This document shows, one piece after another, positions 29,048 through 42,142 of a stretch of DNA of 64,000 nucleotides (position 1 is the stretch's first letter; each line of letters opens with the position of its first letter). The translations under genes and the position numbers were made by a program. The stretch comes from Lachnospiraceae bacterium (GTDB lineage: Bacteria > Bacillota > Clostridia > Lachnospirales > Lachnospiraceae): the NCBI GenBank assembly GCA_015056735.1, contig SVFT01000012.1:1-64000 (forward strand). The letters run 5' to 3'. A model generated the notes under the pieces. That model had not been told where the DNA came from. It saw only the letters and a list, made by a program, of their open reading frames with translations, and ran no database searches.

Positions 29048-30142
29048 ATGGAAAGATTAACCATTTGCCAGGAGAGATCTGCTGGTTTTACAGCTGTCTC
29101 CAATTATTTTATTGATGTATGCATGTGCGGCGCCAACGACGCACAGATCAAGGTGTACCTCTATCTGCTGCGCATGTTCCAGGCGAACATGTCCACCAGC
29201 ATTTCCGATATCGCTGACGTTTTTAACCATACGGAGAAGGATGTTCTTCGCTCCCTCCAGTACTGGGAGAAAAAGCACCTTCTGGCGCTCGACTACGATG
29301 CCTCCAGGAAGCTTGCCGGCATCCGCCTTTTGCCTGCTTCCGGTGCCGCTGCCGAAGAGAATCACAGAAATGAAAATCTCTTTGCCGTCAGCCGGGAGAA
29401 TCATATCGCGGAGATCCTGCCTCATCCCGCTGCGCAGGCGGCAATACCTGCCGAGCCCGCCAAAGAGCCGGATCCGTACGAGAAGCCTTCTTATTCCCTT
29501 GACGAGCTGAAGGCGTTCCGTTCCCGGGAAGATGTGGGGCAGCTCCTTTTTATCGTTGAGCAGTATATCGGCAAGACATTAAGCGCAAACGACATCCGGA
29601 CGATCCTCTTCATTCAGGATAAGCTCGGATTCTCCAAAGACCTGATCGATTATCTTGTTCAGTACTGCGTCGATCGGGGCAAGCGTGATTTCAGATACAT
29701 TGAAAAAGTTGCGATCAACTGGGCACAGGAGAACATCACCACACCCAGACAGGCCAAAGCCATGATCCGAAAATACGACAAGACTGTCTACACGATCATG
29801 AAAGCACTCGGCAAGGACCAGAACCCGACACCCAGAGAAGTGACATACATCACGACCTGGACCAAGGATTTCGGCCTCCCGCTTGCCGTGATCGAGGTAG
29901 CATGTGAACGTACCGTATCCGCAACAGACAAGCACCGCTTTGAATACGCCGACAGTATCTTAAAGAGCTGGAACGAGTCCAATGTTCGTTCGCTCGAGGA
30001 TATCAAGGCCGCGGATGCCGCTTTTCAGAAAGGAAAAACAAGCGGACGGCGCACTGCTTCCAACGCGCCGAATCAGTTCACACAGTTCGAACAGCGGGAT
30101 TATGATTTCGATGCACTTGAGCAGGCGCTTCGAAGCAATTGA
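29048..30142 (+). CDS. DnaD-domain primosomal protein (DnaB/DnaD-type initiation protein)
   Basis: 364 residues from the ATG at 29048, which follows GGGTGG; upstream in-frame codons give sequence unlike any protein. The N-terminus (ANDAQIKVYLYLLRMFQAN) is a winged-helix with a helix-turn-helix feel; the C-terminal region around residues 235-320 (DKLGFSKDLIDYLVQYCVDRG, AINWAQENITT, YITTWTKDFGLP) shows two DnaD/DnaB_2-type helical repeats. Such proteins load the replicative helicase with DnaI, which is the next gene. Equivalent to Bacillus DnaB or DnaD; which one is not decidable by eye. Confidence 0.85.
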   Translation: MERLTICQERSAGFTAVSNYFIDVCMCGANDAQIKVYLYLLRMFQANMSTSISDIADVFNHTEKDVLRSLQYWEKKHLLALDYDASRKLAGIRLLPASGAAAEENHRNENLFAVSRENHIAEILPHPAAQAAIPAEPAKEPDPYEKPSYSLDELKAFRSREDVGQLLFIVEQYIGKTLSANDIRTILFIQDKLGFSKDLIDYLVQYCVDRGKRDFRYIEKVAINWAQENITTPRQAKAMIRKYDKTVYTIMKALGKDQNPTPREVTYITTWTKDFGLPLAVIEVACERTVSATDKHRFEYADSILKSWNESNVRSLEDIKAADAAFQKGKTSGRRTASNAPNQFTQFEQRDYDFDALEQALRSN

Positions 30143-30177
30143 CATATGATCCGGCAAGTCGCGAAAGGAGAACCTTC

Positions 30178-31149
30178 ATGGCATTGACCAATCTTCAATA
30201 TGCAACTTTGTTCCGTGAATATGAAGATAAGCAGATGCGTTCCAAAAAAGCACAGATGGAGCGTGTATACGAGATCTATTCGGCGATCCCGGAATATGAA
30301 GCGGCCGATGACGCCGTCTCAACCGCTTCGCTTGAGCAGGCGCGCCGCCTTCTGCAGGGCGATCACGACGCCCTTGATGAATTAAAAAACAGACTTCGCG
30401 AGCTGAAAGCACGAAAAAGCTCGCTTCTTCGTGCGCACGGGTATCCGGAAGACTATTTGGAGCCTGTTTTTGAATGTCCCAAGTGCCGCGACACCGGCTA
30501 TATCGGCAGCCGGAAATGCACCTGCTTAAAGCAGAAGATCGTATCGATCCTTTATGAGCAGTCCAATATCAAAGAGCATTTGTCCGAAGAGAACTTCGAT
30601 ACCCTTCGTACGGATTTCTATCAGGGTGAGGATCTTGTCGCATTTCAAAAGACTGTTGATGCCGCACACGCATTTGTGAACAATTTTAAATCTGAGTATC
30701 GCAATCTCCTCTTTTATGGTAATGTAGGGGTAGGCAAGACCTTTTTGTCCAATTGTATCGCGAAGGAACTGATCGAGCAGGGACAGCTTGTCCTGTACTT
30801 TAGCGCAAGCAGTCTGATCGAGGCGCTTCGCAGTAATAATTCTTCTCAAAAAACGGGAGAAGACCTTTACAATTCCAATGAGGACCTATATAATTGTGAT
30901 TTGTTGCTGATCGATGACTTAGGTACCGAATATAACAATGCCTATGTCTCGACGCAATTGTTTAATTGTTTAAATGAGCGTCACCTGCGTAAGAAAGCGA
31001 CGCTGATCTCCACCAATCTTTCTTTGGGAGAGATCCGTGACCGCTACTCTGACCGTGTTTTCTCGCGGATCAGCAGTCATTACGATCTTTACAAGATCAC
31101 AGGTCCCGATGTTCGCATGAGCAAGAAAGCTCTTTCTGTCAGAAAGTGA
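30178..31149 (+). CDS. dnaI: DnaI/DnaC-type helicase loader ATPase
   Basis: 323 residues starting at an ATG preceded by AAAGGAG at 7-nt spacing. The N-terminus is a charged helical region; a Cys cluster (CPKCRDTGYIGSRKCTC, about residues 100-116) is the zinc-binding module known in DnaI. The AAA+ domain follows with Walker A YGNVGVGKTF and Walker B LLLIDDLGTE, sensor 1 STNLS and an Arg-rich end. It delivers the replicative helicase (dnaB at 55.9-57.2 kb) to the origin. Co-transcribed with the DnaD-like gene. Confidence 0.92.
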   Translation: MALTNLQYATLFREYEDKQMRSKKAQMERVYEIYSAIPEYEAADDAVSTASLEQARRLLQGDHDALDELKNRLRELKARKSSLLRAHGYPEDYLEPVFECPKCRDTGYIGSRKCTCLKQKIVSILYEQSNIKEHLSEENFDTLRTDFYQGEDLVAFQKTVDAAHAFVNNFKSEYRNLLFYGNVGVGKTFLSNCIAKELIEQGQLVLYFSASSLIEALRSNNSSQKTGEDLYNSNEDLYNCDLLLIDDLGTEYNNAYVSTQLFNCLNERHLRKKATLISTNLSLGEIRDRYSDRVFSRISSHYDLYKITGPDVRMSKKALSVRK

Positions 31150-31159
31150 GGCATATTGC

Positions 31160-32344
31160 ATGGAGAAGCGTGAAGAAAAGCGGAATCTGGAAACCATCCC
31201 CGTCGGCTCCCTGGGCGTCATCCCTCTTGAAGGGTGCAGGAAGCTTGGCGAGAAGATCGATTACTACCTCGTTAAATGGCGTACGGAGCGCGAGAGCGAA
31301 CACAAAGACAGCCTCGCCTTTTCCGGTTATCAGCGTGATTCCTATCTTCTCAATGCCAAAGTTCCGCGCTTCGGTTCCGGTGAAGCAAAGGGAATGATCC
31401 TCGAATCTGTCCGCGGTGATGATATCTTTATCCTCGTGGATGTCTGCAACTACAGTCTGACATATTCTTTGTGCGGGCGGGAAAATCACATGTCTCCCGA
31501 CGATCACTATCAGGATCTCAAACGAATCATCGCCGCTGTCGGCGGTAAAGCAAGAAGGATCACCGTTATCATGCCGTTCCTGTATGAAAGCAGGCAGCAT
31601 AAACGTACGACAAGAGAATCTCTTGACTGCGCGATCGCGCTTCAGGAGCTTGTTAACATGGGCGTTGATAACATCATCACATTCGATGCGCACGATGCAC
31701 GTGTGCAGAACGCGATCCCGCTTCACGGCTTTGAAACGATCCGCCCTTCCTACCAGTTCATCAAGGGACTTCTTCGCAACGTTTCCGATCTCCAGATCGA
31801 CTCGCAGCACATGATGGTCATCAGCCCGGATGAAGGCGGTATGAGCAGAGCAATCTATATCGCAAACGTGCTCGGGCTTGACATGGGTATGTTTTATAAG
31901 AGAAGAGATTACACGAGAGTTGTCAACGGTCGTAATCCGATCGTAGCACATGAATTCTTAGGATCGAGCGTGGAAGGTAAAGATATGATCATCATCGATG
32001 ATATGATCTCTTCCGGAGACAGCGTTCTTGAAGTTGCAAGCGCTTTGAAAGAGCGGAAAGCAAACAAGATCTTTATCTGCTCCACATTTGGTCTGTTTAC
32101 AAGCGGCCTGGCGCGTTTTGACCAGGCATACAAAGAGGGCCTGATCACACGTGTCCTCACCACCAACCTGGTATACCAGACGCCGGAACTGTTAGAGCGT
32201 GAATGGTATATCAACTGTGACATGAGCAAGTACATTGCTTATCTGATCGATACGCTGAACCACGATTCTTCGATCAGCGACCTGCTGAATCCCAACGATC
32301 GTATCCAGCGCGTCGTGGCCCGTTACAAGACAGGCGAGTTATAA
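31160..32344 (+). CDS. prs: Ribose-phosphate pyrophosphokinase, long form
   Basis: 394 residues, longer than the usual ~315 because of an extended N-terminus and insertions, a form I associate with Lachnospiraceae. MPFLYESRQHKR corresponds to the ATP-binding region, FDAHDARVQNA to the metal site near catalytic histidine, and MIIIDDMISSGDS to the PRPP-binding loop. Makes PRPP for nucleotide, His and Trp synthesis. It starts 10 bp after dnaI, so it probably shares that transcript. Confidence 0.93.
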   Translation: MEKREEKRNLETIPVGSLGVIPLEGCRKLGEKIDYYLVKWRTERESEHKDSLAFSGYQRDSYLLNAKVPRFGSGEAKGMILESVRGDDIFILVDVCNYSLTYSLCGRENHMSPDDHYQDLKRIIAAVGGKARRITVIMPFLYESRQHKRTTRESLDCAIALQELVNMGVDNIITFDAHDARVQNAIPLHGFETIRPSYQFIKGLLRNVSDLQIDSQHMMVISPDEGGMSRAIYIANVLGLDMGMFYKRRDYTRVVNGRNPIVAHEFLGSSVEGKDMIIIDDMISSGDSVLEVASALKERKANKIFICSTFGLFTSGLARFDQAYKEGLITRVLTTNLVYQTPELLEREWYINCDMSKYIAYLIDTLNHDSSISDLLNPNDRIQRVVARYKTGEL

Positions 32345-32361
32345 TCCATCATCTGCGAATG

Positions 32362-32406
32362 ATCGAGTGTTCGAGACCTTCCACTCGTTAAACAAAACTA
32401 AAGGAG
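32362..32406 (+). promoter_or_regulatory. PreQ1-I riboswitch controlling queT
   Basis: A 6-bp stem CGAGTG (32364-32369) with CACTCG (32382-32387) encloses a 12-nt loop containing ACCTTC, followed by an A-rich tail that ends in ACTAAAGGAG. The loop CCTT can pair with AAGG of the tail to make the H-type pseudoknot typical of preQ1-I aptamers. The paired AAGG is the Shine-Dalgarno of queT (ATG at 32417), so ligand binding would block translation. The downstream QueT family strongly supports the call. Confidence 0.85.
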
Positions 32407-32416
32407 ATTTTTACAA

Positions 32417-32917
32417 ATGAAAACAAAAGCACTAAATTTAACAAGGGCAGCTATGATCGCTGCCCTTTACGTTGTCCTGACGCTGATTGCAAATGCCCTT
32501 GGACTTGCGAACTATTCGATTCAGGTGCGTTTCTCGGAAGCACTCTGCGTGCTGCCCTTCTTTTCGGCGGTTGCCATTCCCGGACTGACCGTCGGTTGTC
32601 TTCTTTCCAATATTCTGACAGGCTGCTGCCTGCTTGATATCGTGGCAGGAAGCTTCGCGACATTGATCGGGGCCGTCGGCGCTTACCTGCTCCGCGGCAA
32701 TAAATGGCTCGTTCCGATCCCGACGATCATTGCAAACGCTTTGATCGTTCCTTACGTCCTTTCTTCCCCTTACGGTTACGGTATTGAAGGAAGTTATTGG
32801 TTATTTGTCGCAACCGTCGGTGCAGGTGAGATCATTTCCTGCGGCATTCTTGGCATCATCCTTCTGATCAGCCTGGAAAAATATGCCGACAGACTTTTTA
32901 CGAAGCAGTCTTCTTAA
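32417..32917 (+). CDS. queT: QueT-family queuosine-precursor transporter
   Basis: 166 residues with about five or six membrane helices. IQVRFSEALCVLPFFSAVAI and the GCLLSNILTG...LDIVAGSFATL block are QueT hallmarks; this family is regulated by preQ1 riboswitches and serves as the substrate-binding subunit of an ECF-type importer for queuosine precursors. The ECF energising module is not adjacent. The 3' end overlaps that of the convergent 841-codon gene by 20 nt. Confidence 0.9.
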   Translation: MKTKALNLTRAAMIAALYVVLTLIANALGLANYSIQVRFSEALCVLPFFSAVAIPGLTVGCLLSNILTGCCLLDIVAGSFATLIGAVGAYLLRGNKWLVPIPTIIANALIVPYVLSSPYGYGIEGSYWLFVATVGAGEIISCGILGIILLISLEKYADRLFTKQSS

Positions 32918-35423
32918 CGTAGGTCAGAAATGCATTCCCGTTCTGCGCAAACAGATCCGCGGAATCATTCATTCCCTTTTTAAAGACCTGTCCGGTCAAG
33001 GGGTCCATCAGGACTGTATTGAGTTCGTTAAAGCCGATGAGCAGAACGGCGTTTCCGTCATTCATCATAACAAGTACGGGAATATCCCTGTTCACGTAGT
33101 ACAGCATTGCATTCAAGCTGCAGCCGGACAGTTCGAGCACCTGACAGTCTTTCAGGTTGTCTTTTAAGATGTCTACGGTCGTATCGCCATGTGCGAGCAT
33201 ATATGCCGTATTGCGGGCGATCCCTTCGTAGGAGAGCATAGTATCAAGGCATACCGCCAGCGATCCTCGCTCCTCCGTCGCAAGGTCGCCCTGTATCTTC
33301 ATAATCTGGTTGCGAACGCTTCTGTCGCCGGCCTTCCATACGTAGTCACCGTCATCGTTGGTCACGTAGCCGGAAACCTCCGTTGCGGCATTGACTGCTT
33401 TCGCCGCCTCGGTATAAACACTGATCATTCCACGTAGCGCATATACATAGAAGTGCGGGATCTTAGATTCTCCTGCTTCTATGTTGACCTCGCGCCCACC
33501 TTCAAACAGCACTTCTTTCGGACGAAGAAATTTCATACCTTTTCTGGGAATTTCTGCCTTTGCTGCGATCTGGCGGATCGTTTCAAAGTCTTCTGTCACG
33601 ACACTTTCAGCCTTGTTGTCATTCATCGCAGCTTCTTCATTGTTCATGATCTGGTCGCCAATCGTCTCTTCAAACGTTCCGTCCTCTTTGAGCTTGACAC
33701 GCTCCAAAAGGATCTGGTTATCACGGATCGATGCATCGATCACAAACACGCCCTCTTCGCCGTAACGCTTCAGAACCTCTCCGTTTTCATTCTGAATCCG
33801 AAGTTCATACATCGGGATCACGGTCCTGCCCGTGATATCCGTCTTTACGTCCTCATTCTTTGCGATCCCGTAGATCAGGTCCTCATCCATAAAGCCAAGC
33901 GGCATGATCATCATATTCGCACTGACCGTGACCTCGGAACGCTTCTTGTTTGCAAAGTTCATCAAATAGAGAAGATTCTCCTGCTCGCCTGATTTCCAGG
34001 CAAACATACGCCCGCTCTTCGATACGCGGAACGAATTCTCCTTAAGATCGGACGCGATCGCCGAATAGTTTTTGGTCTCCAGATTGATCTCATAGGCAGA
34101 GCCTGCCAGATAGATATACAGACTCGTTCCGTTGTCTTCATACAGAAGCTTTTGTACATCAGTCTTCAGCATCTCATAGGAACGGTCATCCGGAATGAAT
34201 GCTTCTTCCTCGACCGTATTCATCACGCTGTTGTAATAATTGATCTGAATGCCGTTTTCACCTTCATGGCGTCCGCAGTTCATATATCCGCTGACCATAA
34301 AACGGATATTACCCGTCTCATCCATATTCAGGATCGTGATGTCATGATGGTCATATAATGAGCGTCTGTCCATCGTGTCGACGCGATAGAAGCCAAACAA
34401 CGTGGCAAAACGGTTCTCAATGATATTGTAGCTGTAGAGCCTGTTCTGCACGACAAAAGCAAACACGTTTCCGTCTTCACTCTCCGTCAGCTGGTAGTCT
34501 GCAGGATTGATCCCCAGCACGATCTTGTTATTCGCAAAGATCTCATTCTCAGGATCAAAGATCTGTCCCATATCTCTCTGATAATCCAGCAGGTAGATGC
34601 GCTTTTCCGTATAGCGGATACGATACCACTCCGTTACATTGTAAACGCGTGCATCCTCTTCCTCACCGATCCTGACCTGATATGTCAATTCGATGTTTGC
34701 AAGTGACGGCGAGATCATTTTGATATCATACACCGGGTCCGTGTCAGGGGTTACATTCAGGTTCCCCCACGTGATCTGCTGGAAGCTGCTGTGGATATCT
34801 ACATGAGAAAAGGAACTGTTGTCGCCTTCTGCATTGGATTCCATATACATCGTGATCGATTCCGCTGCTTCTTTGTCAAATGTCTTTTCGTGGAAGTTTT
34901 TAACAAAGGCGATCTTCTCATCCACATGATAGTCTTCTGCCTGCAGTATTCTTGTATAGTAGCGAATCTCCCGACCGTTCTGGTCCAGAAGGATAATGAT
35001 CAGATTATATTCCGTTTCGGGCTCGATCAGGTCTTTTACGGTGATCTGAGCGCGGATGAGATCGTCTTCCGTCTCATATTTCTTCACTTCCGTTGATTCA
35101 ACAAGCCGTTCTCCGTCGATGCTGCGTACTTCAAAAGAAAACCGTTTGATCTCATTCCCGAATTTTTCAATCAAAACAGGGACCTTTCGGTCTTTGCCCA
35201 TAGGCGTGATCGTATCACGCATGGACTCTCCCTGAACAGGTCCTAAATAGCCGTGCAGGCAGTTGATCTTAACCGTCTGCCCCATATAGACAAGAGGAAG
35301 CGTCGCTCCCCCCATTTCTGCCGTCATATCGGTGCTGCCCTTATTGATGACCGCACTCGCTATAAAAAGCGAAAGGAAAAATGTGACAACGCACATAATT
35401 CCTTTCCATAAAGTTTTTTTCAT
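32898..35423 (-). CDS. Large exported protein at the end of the ATP synthase operon, unknown function
   Basis: 841 residues. One N-terminal membrane helix (about residues 8-28) with the rest probably outside the cell. Residues ~40-180 look like a beta-sandwich; ~200-600 contain repeated beta-strand patterns with aromatic/Asp turns, suggestive of a propeller. The last ~120 residues resemble a C39-type papain-like domain, but the catalytic Cys position is Ser (S721 in GSLAVCLDTMLSYEG) and the His position is Asn (N791 in DGNAVLLIGF), so it is probably inactive. It starts 5 bp after atpC with no strong ribosome-binding site, implying coupling to the ATP synthase operon. Confidence 0.75.
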   Translation of the reverse strand: MKKTLWKGIMCVVTFFLSLFIASAVINKGSTDMTAEMGGATLPLVYMGQTVKINCLHGYLGPVQGESMRDTITPMGKDRKVPVLIEKFGNEIKRFSFEVRSIDGERLVESTEVKKYETEDDLIRAQITVKDLIEPETEYNLIIILLDQNGREIRYYTRILQAEDYHVDEKIAFVKNFHEKTFDKEAAESITMYMESNAEGDNSSFSHVDIHSSFQQITWGNLNVTPDTDPVYDIKMISPSLANIELTYQVRIGEEEDARVYNVTEWYRIRYTEKRIYLLDYQRDMGQIFDPENEIFANNKIVLGINPADYQLTESEDGNVFAFVVQNRLYSYNIIENRFATLFGFYRVDTMDRRSLYDHHDITILNMDETGNIRFMVSGYMNCGRHEGENGIQINYYNSVMNTVEEEAFIPDDRSYEMLKTDVQKLLYEDNGTSLYIYLAGSAYEINLETKNYSAIASDLKENSFRVSKSGRMFAWKSGEQENLLYLMNFANKKRSEVTVSANMMIMPLGFMDEDLIYGIAKNEDVKTDITGRTVIPMYELRIQNENGEVLKRYGEEGVFVIDASIRDNQILLERVKLKEDGTFEETIGDQIMNNEEAAMNDNKAESVVTEDFETIRQIAAKAEIPRKGMKFLRPKEVLFEGGREVNIEAGESKIPHFYVYALRGMISVYTEAAKAVNAATEVSGYVTNDDGDYVWKAGDRSVRNQIMKIQGDLATEERGSLAVCLDTMLSYEGIARNTAYMLAHGDTTVDILKDNLKDCQVLELSGCSLNAMLYYVNRDIPVLVMMNDGNAVLLIGFNELNTVLMDPLTGQVFKKGMNDSADLFAQNGNAFLTYVKKTAS

Positions 35424-35428
35424 ATGAT

Positions 35429-35830
35429 CTATTTTGCCACGTTGATTCTGGACATCGCACGACGAAGTGCAACCTCAGCACGCTTGATATCCGTATCCGG
35501 TGTCTTTGCCGTCAGCCTGTCTTCCGCTCGACGCTTAGCCTCTTCGGCTCTCGCCACATCGATCTCGTCAGGCCATTCGACAATCTCCGCCATAATGGTC
35601 ACTTTATCCTGAAGGATCTCGACGAACCCGGCGTGGAGAGCCGCTTTGCGCCGGCTCTCTTCCTCCGTGATCGTTAAGATACCGGGGCTTACGATGACCG
35701 TCATCGGGACATGTCCTTTGTAAACACCGATCTCGCCTTCTGTTGTATTGAATTCGACCATGACGGCATCACCTTCGTAAAAGACTCTATCAGGCGTGAT
35801 GATCTTTAACGCAAATGTGTTTTCTGCCAT
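35429..35830 (-). CDS. atpC: ATP synthase epsilon subunit
   Basis: 133 residues. N-terminal beta-sandwich (FALKIITPDRVFYEGDAVMV, YKGHVPMTVIVSPG) and C-terminal helical hairpin (ARAEEAKRRAEDRL). Part of the F1 central stalk; it couples rotation to catalysis and can inhibit ATP hydrolysis. It follows atpD by 13 bp and precedes the 841-codon gene by 5 bp. Confidence 0.96.
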   Translation of the reverse strand: MAENTFALKIITPDRVFYEGDAVMVEFNTTEGEIGVYKGHVPMTVIVSPGILTITEEESRRKAALHAGFVEILQDKVTIMAEIVEWPDEIDVARAEEAKRRAEDRLTAKTPDTDIKRAEVALRRAMSRINVAK

Positions 35831-35843
35831 GTTCTAACACCCC

Positions 35844-37247
<1,404 letters not shown>

Positions 37248-38102
37248 TTATGCCAATGCTTCCGCACCGGCGATAATTTCTGTCAATTCCTGTGTAATAG
37301 ATCCCTGACGGGCTCTGTTATACTGCAGCGTCAAATGATCGATCATTTCTTCTGCGTTGCTTGTCGCGGAATCCATTGCCTGCATTCTCGCGCCGTTTTC
37401 ACTTGCAACCGCCTCTACAAGACCGCCATAGATCAGGCTGGTCACGTATTTGGGAATGATCATGTTGAGCGCTTCCTCTTCCTCGGGTTCAAAGTTCATG
37501 ATGCACAGATCATCTGCCTGTTTGTCGGCATCATCCGACTCCACGGGAAGAAGTTTCAGTACGGTCGGTTCATGACTGACCGTATTTTTAAAGGCTGTAT
37601 AAGCAAGGTAGATCTCGCCGATCTTTCCTGCCGCAAAATCCTGCAGTAAGTCGCTGCACAGACGCATCGCATCCGCATACTGCGGCTCCTCGATCATATC
37701 GGAATAATCCTTACTGATCTCATAACCGCCGCGATGCATTGCATCCTTGCCTTTCTTACCGATCGGATAGATCACCAGTTCCTCTTTCTTAAAGTCCCCT
37801 CTTGTGATCAGTTTGATCACATTTGAGTTGTAACCTCCGGCAAGACCTCTGTTCGAGGTGATAAGAATGATCGCTTTCTTATCGGAGATACCGGGCTTTA
37901 AGTACGGATGGTTGCAGTTTGCCGTCCGTCCGAGCATCGAGAGCATCGTTGCATACATACTCTGAAAATATGCTTTGGAGCGCTCTGCACGCGCCTTTGC
38001 TCTTTGCAGCTTAACGGTCGAAACAAGCTTCATGGCCTTGGTGATCTGCTGGGTGCTTTGAACACTGCTTTTACGCCTTTTGATATCTCTCATTGAGGCC
38101 AT
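37248..38102 (-). CDS. atpG: ATP synthase gamma subunit
   Basis: 284 residues. N-terminal helix MRDIKRRKSSVQSTQQITKA and C-terminal helix (MQAMDSATSNAEEMIDHLTL, ARQGSITQELTEI) form the rotor coiled coil. ITSNRGLAGGYNSNVIK is the conserved globular-domain motif. Ends 12 bp before atpD. Confidence 0.97.
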   Translation of the reverse strand: MASMRDIKRRKSSVQSTQQITKAMKLVSTVKLQRAKARAERSKAYFQSMYATMLSMLGRTANCNHPYLKPGISDKKAIILITSNRGLAGGYNSNVIKLITRGDFKKEELVIYPIGKKGKDAMHRGGYEISKDYSDMIEEPQYADAMRLCSDLLQDFAAGKIGEIYLAYTAFKNTVSHEPTVLKLLPVESDDADKQADDLCIMNFEPEEEEALNMIIPKYVTSLIYGGLVEAVASENGARMQAMDSATSNAEEMIDHLTLQYNRARQGSITQELTEIIAGAEALA

Positions 38103-38121
38103 AATGTGTCACCCTTTCCGC

Positions 38122-39624
<1,503 letters not shown>

Positions 39625-39664
39625 TTACGCACCTTTCTTTTGATTTGTTTCAGCCTGCCCCATC

Positions 39665-40213
39665 TTAAGCAAGCTGAATTTTTAACAGCTGCTTCTGCAG
39701 CTCCTCTAATTTTGTTTTCACGCTGCTGTCCACAACACGGTCACCGATCCGGATCAGCATGCCGCCGATCAGTTTGCTGTCAACGGCGTAATGGATCTCC
39801 ATCTCTTTGTATGCGGTTGTGGCGATCAGCTTATCCACAATCTGTTGCTTTTGTGAATCCTTTAATTCCGCTGCCGTGGTCACATACGCGATCCCGATAC
39901 CCTTCATTGCTTTGACCCTGTCAATGAAATAACGGAAAATGTGATCGATCTCACCGTAGCGGTCTTTCATGATGACCAGGGATAAAAAGCCCGTGAGCTC
40001 CTTTGATACCCTGCCGCTGAAAATGTTCTCCATCACCTGGAGCTTTTCTTCTTTGGCGATCTTCGGATGATTCATCAGGTTATTCAGCTCTTCGTTGTCT
40101 TTCAGGATCTGCTGCAGGGCAGTTACCTCTTCATACAGCGCATCCACCTGATCTTCTTCCGTTGCGAGCTCGAACAAAGCGTCCCCATAGGTCTTGGAAA
40201 TCAGCTTAGCCAT
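39665..40213 (-). CDS. atpH: ATP synthase delta subunit
   Basis: 182 residues. N-terminal helical bundle (TYGDALFELATEEDQVDALY) and C-terminal VTTAAELKDSQKQQIVDKL, GGMLIRIGDRVVDSSVKTKL typical of OSCP/delta, which links F1 to the peripheral stalk. Overlaps the end of atpF by 13 nt. Confidence 0.95.
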   Translation of the reverse strand: MAKLISKTYGDALFELATEEDQVDALYEEVTALQQILKDNEELNNLMNHPKIAKEEKLQVMENIFSGRVSKELTGFLSLVIMKDRYGEIDHIFRYFIDRVKAMKGIGIAYVTTAAELKDSQKQQIVDKLIATTAYKEMEIHYAVDSKLIGGMLIRIGDRVVDSSVKTKLEELQKQLLKIQLA

Positions 40214-40725
40214 GTCGCATCCCCTATTTCTTTCAGTGTCTCGTCAACGAGTGCATCTTGAACGGTTGTGTCAATGGATGCCGCAACCACTTTGCCGGCC
40301 ATAATGGATGCAACCGAAACGATCTCGCGTTTGACATCGTCGGCCGCTTTCTTTTTCTCAAGCTCGGCTTCCTTGGCGGCACGTTCCCTGATTCTGACAG
40401 CTTCTTCTTTGGCCTCGGCGATGATCTTGTTCTCGTTAGCCAGAGCACGTTTTCTGGCATCTGCCATGATCTGTTCCACCTCGGCGTCTGCGCCTTTCAT
40501 CTTCGCTTCGTATTCCGCTTTCAGCTCCGCTGCCGCATCCTGATTCGTCTTGGCATCATCCAGCTCTTCCCTGATCTTGTCGCGTCTTTTCTGAAGCATA
40601 TCGCGCACGGGATTGAACAGGAGATGAGAAGCGACCAGGAATAACGTAACGACCGCGAGAATGCTGAGAAAAGCATCATGCAAAAGCTGCGGTGTCAGGT
40701 CAAATAAATATGAGAATTCCATCAT
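40201..40725 (-). CDS. atpF: ATP synthase subunit b
   Basis: 174 residues. One N-terminal membrane helix (about 12-32), then a long Ala/Lys/Glu-rich coiled coil (residues ~40-150) forming the stator stalk. Two adjacent ATG codons (40725, 40722) follow AGGAGG; the second has the better spacing, so the protein may be one residue shorter. Confidence 0.95.
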   Translation of the reverse strand: MMEFSYLFDLTPQLLHDAFLSILAVVTLFLVASHLLFNPVRDMLQKRRDKIREELDDAKTNQDAAAELKAEYEAKMKGADAEVEQIMADARKRALANENKIIAEAKEEAVRIRERAAKEAELEKKKAADDVKREIVSVASIMAGKVVAASIDTTVQDALVDETLKEIGDATWLS

Positions 40726-40744
40726 TCTCCTCCTGAATCAGCTA

Positions 40745-41745
<1,001 letters not shown>

Positions 41746-41749
41746 TGTT

Positions 41750-42142
41750 TCACCTCCTCATTTGTTTGATTATTTTATGCGTAAACGGCTGAAAATATGC
41801 CGCCACTTTCAATGACATGATCCCCAGAAATACCGCCAGGGGATTGATAAAAGAGATCACACTTGCAATGACCATCACCAGAATGACGATCCCATAGCGA
41901 AGGAGCGATTTCAGCCTGATCACCTTGGTCGCCGCATCTGCGGGAAGATCAAGCGCTGTATCAAGCGTCCTCCACATGTGCCAGGCATACAGCACTGCGG
42001 TAGCGACCCCGATCCAAAGTCCGAGACTGAATCCCGCTTTATCCTCTACAAACCAGACGATCGATGCCTGGAACAGGATGCTTACAAAAACGATGCCTGC
42101 GATCAGCTCGATCAATGTCCTCTTACCTGCGTCCATCTGCAT
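41750..42142 (-). CDS. atpI: ATP synthase subunit I-like membrane protein
   Basis: About 130 residues with four predicted membrane helices. Starts at the ATG 42142 (or 42136), behind AGAGGAAG located inside the end of the upstream atpZ-like gene; a longer frame to 42217 is just the atpZ overlap. Matches the position and topology of AtpI, an assembly helper for the c-ring. 4 bp before atpB. Confidence 0.8.
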   Translation of the reverse strand: MQMDAGKRTLIELIAGIVFVSILFQASIVWFVEDKAGFSLGLWIGVATAVLYAWHMWRTLDTALDLPADAATKVIRLKSLLRYGIVILVMVIASVISFINPLAVFLGIMSLKVAAYFQPFTHKIIKQMRR

